Program-made: the position numbers and the translations under genes
Notes under the pieces: generated by a model
The model's database searches: none
What the model was told of the DNA's origin: nothing
Seen by the model: only the letters and a program-made list of their open reading frames with translations
Part shown: piece after piece, positions 49,927-58,346 of the stretch
How positions within the stretch are numbered: position 1 is the stretch's first letter
Layout: the number at the start of each line of letters is the position of its first letter
DNA from: Andeanibacterium fulvum
GTDB taxonomy: Bacteria > Pseudomonadota > Alphaproteobacteria > Sphingomonadales > Sphingomonadaceae
Assembly: GCF_037154085.1 (NCBI RefSeq)
Contig: NZ_JBANRM010000002.1
Coordinates: forward strand, 1-64,000
Length of the DNA: 64,000 nucleotides
Reading direction: 5' to 3'

Positions 49927-51732
49927 ATGCTGATGCAAACACACGAAGCCCGCCTGACCGCCCTGAGGAAGGAACTCGCCTCACGCGGCCTCGACGGCTT
50001 CGTGGTGCCGATCAGCGACGAGCATATGAGCGAATATGTCGGCGCCTATGCCCAGCGCCTTGCCTGGCTGACGGGCTTTGGCGGGTCGGCGGGAACGGCG
50101 GTCGTCCTTGCCGACAAGGCGGCGATCTTCGTCGACGGGCGCTACACATTGCAGGTGCGCGATCAGGTGGACGGCGCCCATTGGGAATATCAGGGCGTGC
50201 CCGAGACCAGCCCCGCCAAATGGCTGGGCGAGAATGCGCCCGATGGCGCGACCATCGGCTATGATGCCTGGCTCCATTCCAAGGGCTGGGCCGAGGCCGT
50301 GGCCCGCGCGCTGGCGCCCAAGGGCAGCAGGCTTGTCGCGGTGGACAGCAATCCGGTGGATGCCGTGTGGCAGGACCGGCCCGAGCCCTCGCTCGCCCCC
50401 GCCCTCGTCCATGACGATGTCTATTCCGGCAAGCCCAGTGCCGAAAAGCGCGCCGAGCTGGGCGAATGGCTCAAGACCTATGGGCTCGACGCAGCGGTGA
50501 TCGCCGCGCTCGATTCCGTCGCCTGGCTGCTCAACATCCGCGGCACCGATGTGGAGCGCACGCCGGTGACCCTGTCCTATGTCGTCGCCCATGCGGACGG
50601 CACGGCCGATCTGTTCATCGCGCCCGAAAAGGTCACGCCCGAATTCATCGCCCATCTGGGCAATGCCGTGCGCCTGCGCGACAAGGCGGACTTCGTGTCC
50701 GCGCTGGAAGAACTGCACGGCAAGCGCGTGGCGGCCGATCCCACCAATTGCGTGGCGGGCATCTTTGCCGCGCTCGACAATGCGGGCGCGGTGGTGGTCG
50801 AAACCGGTGATCCCTGCGTGCTGCCCAAGGCGATCAAGAACCAGGTCGAACTGGACGGCCACCGCGCCGCGCAGGCGCGTGACGGGGCGGCGGTTACGCG
50901 CTTCCTTCACTGGCTGTCGGTCGAAGGGCCCAAGGGGACCGTCACCGAAATGTCCGCGGCGGAAAAGCTGCACCAGTTCCGCCGCGAATGCGGCGATTTG
51001 CGCGACCTGTCCTTCGACACGATTTCCGGCGCGGGGCCGAATGGGGCCATCGTGCATTACCGCGTCAGCGAGGAGACCAATCGCAGGCTCGATCCGAACA
51101 GCGTCTATCTGGTCGATTCGGGCGGGCAATATCCCGATGGCACCACCGACATCACCCGCACCATATGGATCGGGCCGGACGAGCCGCCGCATGACGTGAA
51201 AGACCGGTTCAGCCGCGTGCTGCGCGGCAATCTGGCGCTGGCCACCCAGACCTTTCCCACTGGCACCACCGGCAGCCAGCTCGACACGCTGGCCCGGCAG
51301 TTCCTGTGGCGGGCCGGGTTGGATTACGCCCATGGCACCGGCCACGGCGTGGGCAGCTTCCTGTCCGTCCATGAAGGGCCCCAGCGCATTGCAAAGGCAC
51401 GCGGGGCGCAGGCGGGCGGCGAGCAGGAATTGCTGCCCGGCATGATCCTTTCCAACGAGCCAGGCTATTACAAGACCGGCGAATACGGCATCCGGGTGGA
51501 AAATCTGGTGGTGGTGGAAGAACGCCACATCCACGGCGCGGAAGGGGCATGGCTGGGCTTCGAAACGCTCACTCTGGTGCCCATCGACCGCCGCCTGATC
51601 GACCTCGATCAGGTGACCGATAATGAGCGTGCCTGGTGGGACTTCTATTGCGCACGCATCTGGGACGTGATCTCTCCCCAGCTGGAAGGCGAGGTACTCG
51701 CCTGGCTGGAGGAGCAATGCGCGCCGCTCTGA
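49927..51732 (+). CDS. pepP: Xaa-Pro aminopeptidase (M24B)
   Basis: 601 residues from MLMQTHEARLTALR, AAAGGA upstream. Two creatinase-type N-terminal domains (to ~310), then the pita-bread catalytic domain. Metal ligands: Asp in VYLVDSGGQYPDGTTDITRT, His in GTGHGVGSFLSVHEGPQ, Glu in ILSNEPGYYK and GIRVENLVVVEE. Removes N-terminal residues before proline. The long N-terminal part matches the P-type plant/bacterial ~600-residue subgroup. The cupin gene follows at 24 bases, probably the same operon. Confidence 0.93.
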   Translation: MLMQTHEARLTALRKELASRGLDGFVVPISDEHMSEYVGAYAQRLAWLTGFGGSAGTAVVLADKAAIFVDGRYTLQVRDQVDGAHWEYQGVPETSPAKWLGENAPDGATIGYDAWLHSKGWAEAVARALAPKGSRLVAVDSNPVDAVWQDRPEPSLAPALVHDDVYSGKPSAEKRAELGEWLKTYGLDAAVIAALDSVAWLLNIRGTDVERTPVTLSYVVAHADGTADLFIAPEKVTPEFIAHLGNAVRLRDKADFVSALEELHGKRVAADPTNCVAGIFAALDNAGAVVVETGDPCVLPKAIKNQVELDGHRAAQARDGAAVTRFLHWLSVEGPKGTVTEMSAAEKLHQFRRECGDLRDLSFDTISGAGPNGAIVHYRVSEETNRRLDPNSVYLVDSGGQYPDGTTDITRTIWIGPDEPPHDVKDRFSRVLRGNLALATQTFPTGTTGSQLDTLARQFLWRAGLDYAHGTGHGVGSFLSVHEGPQRIAKARGAQAGGEQELLPGMILSNEPGYYKTGEYGIRVENLVVVEERHIHGAEGAWLGFETLTLVPIDRRLIDLDQVTDNERAWWDFYCARIWDVISPQLEGEVLAWLEEQCAPL

Positions 51733-51755
51733 CGGCACAAAAAGGGAGAGGCCCC

Positions 51756-52163
51756 ATGGCCAGGCACGTGCCGGAAACCAACCCGATCCATCTGGGCAGG
51801 GGCGCCAGCGCGATCCCGCAGCCCGAGTTTCCGCGCGATGAGCGGGCCATGCAATGGTATGCCGATTATGCCGCCCGCCACGGGGAAGACGGCGCGGAGG
51901 GGCGGCTCGTCTCGCTGTTCCGCTTCGCCGGGGACTGGCCCGGCTGGGAAATGCACCCGGCGGGCGATGAAGTGGTCGTCTGCCTGTCAGGCACCATGGA
52001 ACTGATCCAGGAACTGGAAGACGGCACCCACGTGCATGCCCGCCTTGCCCCCGGCGAATATGCCATCAATCCAGCCGGCACATGGCATACGGCGAATATC
52101 GACCGCGAGGCCGCCGGCCTGTTCATCACCGCCGGCGAGGGCACCCAGCACCGCCCGCGTTGA
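51756..52163 (+). CDS. Cupin domain protein
   Basis: 135 residues, AAAGGGAGAGG before the ATG. Single small beta-barrel: WEMHPAGDEVVVCLSGTMELIQE (first cupin motif with His and Glu ligands) and HARLAPGEYAINPAGTWHTANID (second motif, His). Metal-binding small cupin of the sort that serve as dioxygenase-like or regulatory domains; substrate unknown. Sits behind pepP. Confidence 0.8.
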   Translation: MARHVPETNPIHLGRGASAIPQPEFPRDERAMQWYADYAARHGEDGAEGRLVSLFRFAGDWPGWEMHPAGDEVVVCLSGTMELIQELEDGTHVHARLAPGEYAINPAGTWHTANIDREAAGLFITAGEGTQHRPR

Positions 52164-52219
52164 CCGCCGATGCCTCACCGTCTTGCCCCCCGATGAACAC
52201 GCCCGTTCAGGCGCGACAC

Positions 52220-52251
52220 TTTGCGACAAATTTGCCGCGCCCCGGCATAAA
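52220..52251 (+). promoter_or_regulatory. Possible response-regulator box and promoter of the EF-hand gene
   Basis: TTTGC at 52220-52224 is repeated at 52231-52235, an 11-bp direct repeat typical of OmpR-family targets. TTGCGA (52221-52226), 18-bp spacer and GCATAA (52245-52250) could be -35/-10, so the box would overlap the -35. Confidence 0.4.
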
Positions 52252-52287
52252 CCAGCGACATGCGCACGGTAGAACCTGTCTCATGAG

Positions 52288-52332
52288 CTGCGGGGCCCGC
52301 TTCAGTCCCCTCCCTCCCACTGGGCCCCGCAG
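52288..52332 (+). other. Leader hairpin before the EF-hand gene
   Basis: Perfect 11-bp arms CTGCGGGGCCC and GGGCCCCGCAG with a 23-base loop rich in CCCTCC, in the predicted 5' leader, 40 bases before ATG 52373. Not a terminator (no T-run). Confidence 0.6.
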
Positions 52333-52372
52333 TTCCCCCAAACCGGATTTTCGGATTATGGAGCCCCTTACG

Positions 52373-53086
52373 ATGCGCAAGATCACTCTCGCTCTTTCGG
52401 CGGCCGCGCTGGCAATGGCCGGCAGTGCCTGTGCCCAGACCGGCAATGCAGCCGATGGTCCGGGCATGCCCCCGCAGACGCGCGCCGAAGTTGAAAAACA
52501 CGCCGATGCGATGTTCGCCCTGATGGACGTGAACAAGGACGGCAAGCTTGATGCCAAGGACCGTGAAGCCCGCGACGCGGAACGCTTCAACAAGATCGAC
52601 AAGGACGGCAACGGCCAGATCAGCCGCCAGGAATTCGCCGATGCCCGCCCCGGCGGTCCGGAGGGCCCCGACATGCGCGGCCCCGGTGGGCCCGAAGATC
52701 ACGGCGGCCACCGCATGGGCATGGCCCCCGGCGGCCCCGACGGCCCGCCCCCGCCGATGGACGGCAAGGACGGTCCCGGAAAGGGCGCTCCCGGTAAGGG
52801 CGGCCCGGGCAAGGGCATGAAGGGCCATCCCGGCATGGCCTTCGGTGGCCCCGGCCCGATGATGGACCCGCAGGCAGCCGACGCCAACAAGGATGGTGCG
52901 ATCTCGAAGGAAGAATTCAAGGCAGCCGCCCTTGCCCGTTTCGACAAGATCGATACCGACCATGACGGCACTATTTCGAAGGCCGAGCGCAAGTCCGCCA
53001 AGCAGGCACACAAGGGCGATCGCAAGGGCCACAAGGAAGAATGGCGCGCCATGCGTCAGGCGCCGGACGGCAAGCCCGGCGAATAA
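52373..53086 (+). CDS. Secreted EF-hand protein
   Basis: 237 residues, signal peptide MRKITLALSAAALAMAGSACAQ, GGAG 8 bases before the ATG. Four EF-hand loops: DVNKDGKLDAKD and DKDGNGQISRQE in the first half, DANKDGAISKEE and DTDHDGTISKAE in the second, separated by a Gly/Pro/Lys/Met-rich linker (~100-170; GGPGKGMKGHPGMAFGGPG). Loop positions 1, 3, 5 and 12 are acidic or Asn, as calcium binding requires. Periplasmic calcium-binding protein, in an apparent operon with the two-component system 21 bases downstream. Confidence 0.88.
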   Translation: MRKITLALSAAALAMAGSACAQTGNAADGPGMPPQTRAEVEKHADAMFALMDVNKDGKLDAKDREARDAERFNKIDKDGNGQISRQEFADARPGGPEGPDMRGPGGPEDHGGHRMGMAPGGPDGPPPPMDGKDGPGKGAPGKGGPGKGMKGHPGMAFGGPGPMMDPQAADANKDGAISKEEFKAAALARFDKIDTDHDGTISKAERKSAKQAHKGDRKGHKEEWRAMRQAPDGKPGE

Positions 53087-53107
53087 GAAGGCAGAAGGGG
53101 GCCCGAT

Positions 53108-53851
53108 ATGACCAGCGAGAATGCGGCACCGATCCGCATCCTGCTAGTGGACGACGAACCGGGCCTGCGCGAGCCCCTGGCGGAGTATCTCACCCGCCAG
53201 GGGTTTGCCGTGACCCAGGCCGCCAGCGCGGCCGAGGCGCGCACCCTCCTGCTCAATCACACGCCCGAACTCGTCCTGCTGGACATCATGATGCCCGGCG
53301 AGGACGGGCTTTCGCTCTGCCGCCATCTGACGGAAGCGAAAGACCTTCCCGTCATCCTGCTGACCGCCAAGGGCGAGGCGATGGACCGCATCGTGGGCCT
53401 GGAAATCGGGGCCGACGATTATGTGGTGAAGCCCTTCGAACCGCGCGAGCTGGTGGCCCGGATCAAGAGCGTGCTGCGCCGTGCCGGGCGCAGCGGCCCC
53501 GCGCCGCAGGAAGATGCCCATTACGAATTCGAAGGCTGGCGGCTCGACCCGGTCAAGCGCCGCCTGACTGACCGGCAGGGCGTGCTGGTGCCGATCTCCT
53601 CGGCCGAGTTCCGCCTGCTGGTCGCCTTCCTCGACCATCCGCGCCAGGTAATGGACCGCGACCGGCTGCTCGACATGGTGCAGGGCCGCGAGGCGCATCT
53701 GTTCGACCGGGCAGTCGACAATCAGGTCAGCCGCCTGCGCCGCAAGATAGAGGAGGATTCGCGCGAGCCCCGCCTGATCCAGACCGTGCGCGGCGGCGGC
53801 TATGTGCTGGCCACCGATGTACGCCGCACACTGCCGGGAGCGGCTGCGTGA
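53108..53851 (+). CDS. OmpR-family response regulator
   Basis: 247 residues. Receiver domain with acidic pair in ILLVDDEPGLREPL, phosphoacceptor Asp59 in LVLLDIMMPGEDGLS, Thr in ILLTAKGEAM and Lys in DDYVVKPFEP; C-terminal winged helix (ISSAEFRLLVAFLDHPRQVMDRDRLLDMV...FDRAVDNQVSRLRRKIEEDSREPRLIQTVRGGGYVLA). Binds DNA as a dimer when phosphorylated by the adjoining kinase, whose start overlaps its stop (GTGA). Confidence 0.94.
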   Translation: MTSENAAPIRILLVDDEPGLREPLAEYLTRQGFAVTQAASAAEARTLLLNHTPELVLLDIMMPGEDGLSLCRHLTEAKDLPVILLTAKGEAMDRIVGLEIGADDYVVKPFEPRELVARIKSVLRRAGRSGPAPQEDAHYEFEGWRLDPVKRRLTDRQGVLVPISSAEFRLLVAFLDHPRQVMDRDRLLDMVQGREAHLFDRAVDNQVSRLRRKIEEDSREPRLIQTVRGGGYVLATDVRRTLPGAAA

Positions 53852-55284
53852 AGCTGCGTCTCTATCCCCGCAGCCTGCTGGGCCAGATGCTGCTCGCCGT
53901 GGCCGTGGCGCTGCTGGTGGCGCAGGCGATCTCCGCCGCCCTGCTCTATCGCGCTTCCGAACAGCGCCGCCAGATGGGCGTGGCCAATGGCCTGGCCTTC
54001 CAGCTCGTATCCGAGCCGCGCATCGATTACCGCGAGACAGGGCCGAACCGCGCCTCCGCAGACCGGCGGGAGGATGACCGGCCAGAGGAAGACCGGCCCC
54101 GGCGCTGGCAGCGCCTGCGGGTGGAACACACGAAGATCAGCCCGCTGCGCCCCGGCGAGAGCCGCGACACGGCGCGCGAGGAGCAATTGCGCGTCATTCT
54201 GGCCGAACAGGGCATCGAACCGGCTCAGCTGGTCGTGACGACCCGCGACGTGGCGGACGATCCCTATGTCGAACAGCGCCTGCGCGACCGCGAGAAATGG
54301 CGTATCCGCCCCGAATGGGCCGACCGGGACCTGATCGTCGCCGGCTTGCAGCGCAAGGGCGAGACGGGCTGGACCGTCGCCCGCATGCCGCATCCCGCGC
54401 CCGAACCCGGCGCGCTGGGCGGGATCATCGGCCAGACCATGATCATCTATGCCATGCTGGTGGGCGGATTGGCCCTGCTGCTGCGCCGCATTACCCGGCC
54501 GCTGGCCGCACTGACCCGCCGGATGGAGCAATTCGCCCGCACGCGCGAAACCGATGGGCAGTTGCAGCCCGCCGGACCCGACGACACCCGCCGCCTGATC
54601 GAGGCGCATAACGCGATGGAAGCCCGCATCGCCGCCCTGCTCGACGAGAAGGACGTGATGCTGGGCGCGATCGGACACGATCTGAAGACCCCGCTCGCCG
54701 CCCTGCGCGTCCGCATCGAATCGGTGGAAGACCAGACCGAGCGCGAGCGCATGGCCGCCACGATCGAGGACATCACCCGCACGCTGGACGACATTCTGTC
54801 GCTCGCCCGCGTGGGCCGTCCCTCCGACCAGCCCGAGACCACGGACCTTGCCGCCCTGACCGCCTCGGTAGTCGAGGAGTTCGAGGATATGGGCGAGGAT
54901 GTGGAATTCGGCGAAACCAGCCGGATCGCCGCACTGATCCGGACCACCTGGCTGCGCCGGGCGCTGCGCAATCTCGTCGCCAATGCCCTGCGCTATGGCG
55001 GAGGCAAGGCGCGCGTCTCGCTGCTGCGCGAAGGCAGCATGGCCGTGCTGCGCGTGGAGGATGACGGGCCGGGCATTCCAGAGAACGAGATCGACGCGAT
55101 GATGGAACCCTTCCGCCGCGGCGAAACCTCGCGCAACCGGGTGACGGGCGGCTCCGGGCTGGGCCTCACCCTCGCTCGCGCCATTGCCGACCAGCATGGC
55201 GGCAGTCTGCGGCTTGCCAATCGCCACGGGTCCGGCGGCGAGGTGAAGGGCCTCACCGCCGAAATCCGCGTTCCGCTGGCCTGA
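53848..55284 (+). CDS. Sensor histidine kinase
   Basis: 478 residues, GTG start overlapping the regulator gene. N-terminal helix (~8-35), a periplasmic sensor of ~150 residues with an unusual Glu/Asp/Arg-rich stretch (RREDDRPEEDRPRRWQ), second helix (~190-215), HAMP, HisKA with His277 in GAIGHDLKTPLAALRV, and the ATP domain (RALRNLVANALRYGGG, VEDDGPGIP, GSGLGLTLARAI). The acidic periplasmic stretch could bind cations, consistent with the EF-hand partner upstream; this is inference. Confidence 0.93.
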   Translation: MKLRLYPRSLLGQMLLAVAVALLVAQAISAALLYRASEQRRQMGVANGLAFQLVSEPRIDYRETGPNRASADRREDDRPEEDRPRRWQRLRVEHTKISPLRPGESRDTAREEQLRVILAEQGIEPAQLVVTTRDVADDPYVEQRLRDREKWRIRPEWADRDLIVAGLQRKGETGWTVARMPHPAPEPGALGGIIGQTMIIYAMLVGGLALLLRRITRPLAALTRRMEQFARTRETDGQLQPAGPDDTRRLIEAHNAMEARIAALLDEKDVMLGAIGHDLKTPLAALRVRIESVEDQTERERMAATIEDITRTLDDILSLARVGRPSDQPETTDLAALTASVVEEFEDMGEDVEFGETSRIAALIRTTWLRRALRNLVANALRYGGGKARVSLLREGSMAVLRVEDDGPGIPENEIDAMMEPFRRGETSRNRVTGGSGLGLTLARAIADQHGGSLRLANRHGSGGEVKGLTAEIRVPLA

Positions 55285-55290
55285 CGCGCC

Positions 55291-57969
55291 CTATTTGGCG
55301 GAGATCAGCGCCGAACGGGCAGCACCGCCGCGCGCGGCGACCAGTGCGTCGCAAGCGCGGATTTCTTCCATCGTCCGCTCGAAAGGCAATTGGGCAGGCG
55401 TATTGGCGACCAGTTCCGCGAACTGGGTCTCGAACTCGCCGGCCCGCTTGGCCGAACAGAAGCCCGAAAGCATGCCGGGGATCGAACGGGTGACGAAAAT
55501 GCCGCCCATCTGCTGCACCAGATCGCGGTAATTTGTCCGCAGCCATTCCGCGCCGAATTCGCGCGTCTGCTCGCGGCGCAGCACCCCGGTGATCAGGCGC
55601 AGCTTCTCGGTCGGGCGCAGCCTTTCATCCTTGAAACCGTTCAGCAGCCAATCCGCGATCTTCCTGTCCCCCCTTTCGGCCAGCGCGCCGAGAGCGGCGG
55701 GGCGGAACACCGGATCCTGCGAGGCAAGCGCGCGGCTGGCAAGGTCCTTCACCCGGGCAAGATCGCCATCCTCGATATAGACGTCCAGCGCTTCGGGCAG
55801 GAAGGCAGGGTCCAGCGCGGCCTCATCGCCGCCCAGATAGGCGCGGGCAGCCTTGAGGAGAGTCGCACGGACGCCCGCGTCACGGGCCTGGAAGGTGAGG
55901 CGGGAGACCAGCCGCTCGCGCCGTTCGCTCGCTTCGGCATCCTCGCCGGCATGGGCGCCGCGCCGGGGATCGAACCCGATCTCCTTGAGCTGCCCGGCAT
56001 AGAGGCCATCCACCAGATTGCGGAACGCGGTTTCCGACTTGCCTTCCAGCAGCCCGCCCATGTCGAGCAGAGCCAGTGTCTGTCCCGCTTCGCCAAAGGC
56101 GTAGGAATCGGGATTGACGGAAAGCTTGCGGGCAAGCGCGATCAGCTGCGCAGGCGTTGCGCGCCCGGCAAGGAAGCTTGCGCGCAGGCTGTCGGCCAAG
56201 GTCTGCGCCTCGCCGCCCTTCAGCGTATCTGCCGTGGCGATCAGCCGGTCCCACTCTTCGGCGGGCAGTTCGAACCGGTAATAGCCCGTGCCGCCGGCAT
56301 TGGGCAGCAGCGCGCCGTCTCCGCCCAGCGTGAAGGGCATGGCCTTGTCGGCCAGCAGCTCGCATTTGCGTTCGGCGTCCGATCCCACCCGGCGCATGCA
56401 CAGCGGCACCTGCCATTGCACGTCCGGCCCCTTGCTGCCGAAGCGGACATAGCGGCTCTGGCTGACGGTATAATCGCCCTGCGAACCCTTGACGGTGACG
56501 AGCGGCACGCCCTGCTGTTCGACAAAGCCCTTCATTGCCGAAACGATACGCGGATCGCCCGCAGCCCCCGCTAGGGCGGAGAAGAAATCGTCGCCCGTGG
56601 CATTGCCGAAGGCGTGGTTGGCAAGGTGCTGGCGCACGCCGTTGCGGAACTTCTCTTCGCCCATGAAGGCGGCGATCATCGCGATGACATGGCCGCCCTT
56701 GCCATAGGTGATCGTGTCGAAGGCCGCATCGATCTGACCGTTGGTGAGGATCGGCTGGCGGATCGGACGCCCCACTACCAGCGCATCGGTGCCCATCGCA
56801 TCGAAGCCTTCGCCCAGCGCGCCTTCCCACACACGCAGATCGGGCCGCCACTGATCCGCCACGTAATAGCCGATCCAGGTGGCGAAGCTCTCGTTCAGCC
56901 AGATATCGTCCCACCATTCCGGAGTAACGAGATCGCCGAACCACTGGTGGCCCAGTTCATGCGCCAGCACCATGCCGGCGACGCGCTTGGCCGAAACCGG
57001 GGCGCCTTCATCCATCATGATGATGCCGTCGCCATAGAGCACGGCCCCGGCATTCTCCATCGCGCCGGGCATGATCGGCGAAGTGATCTGGTCCAGCTTC
57101 TCGTAAGGATAGGGAGAGCCGAAATAGCGTTCCAGCAGCGGGATGATCTTCGCCGTGGCATCCAGCGCGAAGGCGCTCTGCTCCGCATTCTGCGGCGTGG
57201 TGATCAGGCGCTGGGCCAGGGGCGAGGGGCGTTCGGGCGTTGCCGGGATGGTCCCTTCGGCCACCGCGAAGGGCCCGACCATGAAGGCCGCCAGATAGGT
57301 CGGCAACGGCTTGGTCTGGGCATAATGATGCACCTCCCAGTCGCCATCGACTGCGGTGGAAACTTCCGGCGCGTTCGACACGGCCACCAGGCCGCGCGGC
57401 GTGCGCAGAGTGACCGTGAAGGGCACCTTGAAGCCGGGCTCGTCGAATGAAGGGAAGGCCTGACGGGCATCGATCGACTGGAACTGCGTCCAGGCAAACC
57501 ACTGATCGCCTACCTTGGTGCGGAAAATGCCCGCAGGCCCTTCATTGAACGCGTGGCTATAGGTAAATTCCAGAAGGGCCGCGCCTGCCGGAAGCTGTTC
57601 GTCGAACACCAGCCGCCCCACGCCCGTCTCGTCCAGCTGGGTCCAGCGCCCGGCATAGGCCTTCCCGCCAATGGTGGCCGTGGCCGACAGCAGGGTGAGA
57701 TCGAGCCCGTGCAGGTCGATATAGCGTGCCGGCCGGGCAATCGTCACATCGATCTGGGTGCGGCCCGAATAGGTTTCCTGCGCGGGGTCGATCGCCAGGT
57801 CCAGCCGATAGGCGGAAGGCACCACGGCATCGGTCAGCCGCCCCGCAGGCACCGGCCCGAGCGCCTCGACCGCGGCAAGTTCGGCGGATTTCTCCTGCGC
57901 CAGTGCGGGCTGGGCCACGCAGGCAAAAGCGGAAACGAGGAACGAGGCGGCAAGCAGTCTGGCGCGCAT
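55291..57969 (-). CDS. Secreted M1 family aminopeptidase
   Basis: 892 residues, signal peptide MRARLLAASFLVSAFACVAQPALAQ. Exopeptidase motif GAMENAGA; zinc site HELGHQWFGDLVTPEWWDDIWLNESFATWI (HExxH-x18-E); Tyr proton donor in FDTITYGKGGHVI. C-terminal ERAP1-like helical domain to ~880. Periplasmic or extracellular aminopeptidase degrading peptides; close to the puromycin-sensitive type. Converges on the histidine kinase gene with 6 bases between stops. Confidence 0.94.
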   Translation of the reverse strand: MRARLLAASFLVSAFACVAQPALAQEKSAELAAVEALGPVPAGRLTDAVVPSAYRLDLAIDPAQETYSGRTQIDVTIARPARYIDLHGLDLTLLSATATIGGKAYAGRWTQLDETGVGRLVFDEQLPAGAALLEFTYSHAFNEGPAGIFRTKVGDQWFAWTQFQSIDARQAFPSFDEPGFKVPFTVTLRTPRGLVAVSNAPEVSTAVDGDWEVHHYAQTKPLPTYLAAFMVGPFAVAEGTIPATPERPSPLAQRLITTPQNAEQSAFALDATAKIIPLLERYFGSPYPYEKLDQITSPIMPGAMENAGAVLYGDGIIMMDEGAPVSAKRVAGMVLAHELGHQWFGDLVTPEWWDDIWLNESFATWIGYYVADQWRPDLRVWEGALGEGFDAMGTDALVVGRPIRQPILTNGQIDAAFDTITYGKGGHVIAMIAAFMGEEKFRNGVRQHLANHAFGNATGDDFFSALAGAAGDPRIVSAMKGFVEQQGVPLVTVKGSQGDYTVSQSRYVRFGSKGPDVQWQVPLCMRRVGSDAERKCELLADKAMPFTLGGDGALLPNAGGTGYYRFELPAEEWDRLIATADTLKGGEAQTLADSLRASFLAGRATPAQLIALARKLSVNPDSYAFGEAGQTLALLDMGGLLEGKSETAFRNLVDGLYAGQLKEIGFDPRRGAHAGEDAEASERRERLVSRLTFQARDAGVRATLLKAARAYLGGDEAALDPAFLPEALDVYIEDGDLARVKDLASRALASQDPVFRPAALGALAERGDRKIADWLLNGFKDERLRPTEKLRLITGVLRREQTREFGAEWLRTNYRDLVQQMGGIFVTRSIPGMLSGFCSAKRAGEFETQFAELVANTPAQLPFERTMEEIRACDALVAARGGAARSALISAK

Positions 57970-58133
57970 GGATAGCCTTTGCAGGTGACGAACGGGAATC
58001 CCCCGGGAATCTCCTGCCTCACCTGAAAAGGATGCGATTTCAACCGTAACTTTCAGAAAGGGGCGCAGGGATCGACGAGGGGCGTTGAGCGGCGTCCAGA
58101 TTGCTTCGGCCAGATTGTTTCGGCAGTCTTTGC

Positions 58134-58328
58134 CTAAAACCCGAAGGCGACAAAACCGCTCTTCACGGTAGTGAATGACCCACCGGTGCCAAGCTGCGGA
58201 CTTGCCAGTAGATCGAGGCCATCGAATTGCCGGATTGTATCCGGATCGATTGTGATCGGAGGGATGATATCCTCTGCCACGGCATAGAGTTTCTCGATCG
58301 TCTCAGCGATTACTATTGCAGGGCACAT
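58134..58328 (-). CDS. 64-residue small protein behind the lipoprotein gene
   Basis: Starts MCPAIVIAETIEKLYAVAED; GGAGG lies 7 bases before the ATG, the best ribosome-binding site in the neighbourhood. Short amphipathic N-terminal helix, then IIPPITIDPDTIRQFDGLD and a Gly/Ser/Phe-rich end (GTGGSFTTVKSGFVAFGF). 18 bases behind the lipoprotein stop and therefore probably co-expressed. No known family; no signal peptide. Confidence 0.65.
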   Translation of the reverse strand: MCPAIVIAETIEKLYAVAEDIIPPITIDPDTIRQFDGLDLLASPQLGTGGSFTTVKSGFVAFGF

Positions 58329-58346
58329 AATCGACCTCCGAAGCGC

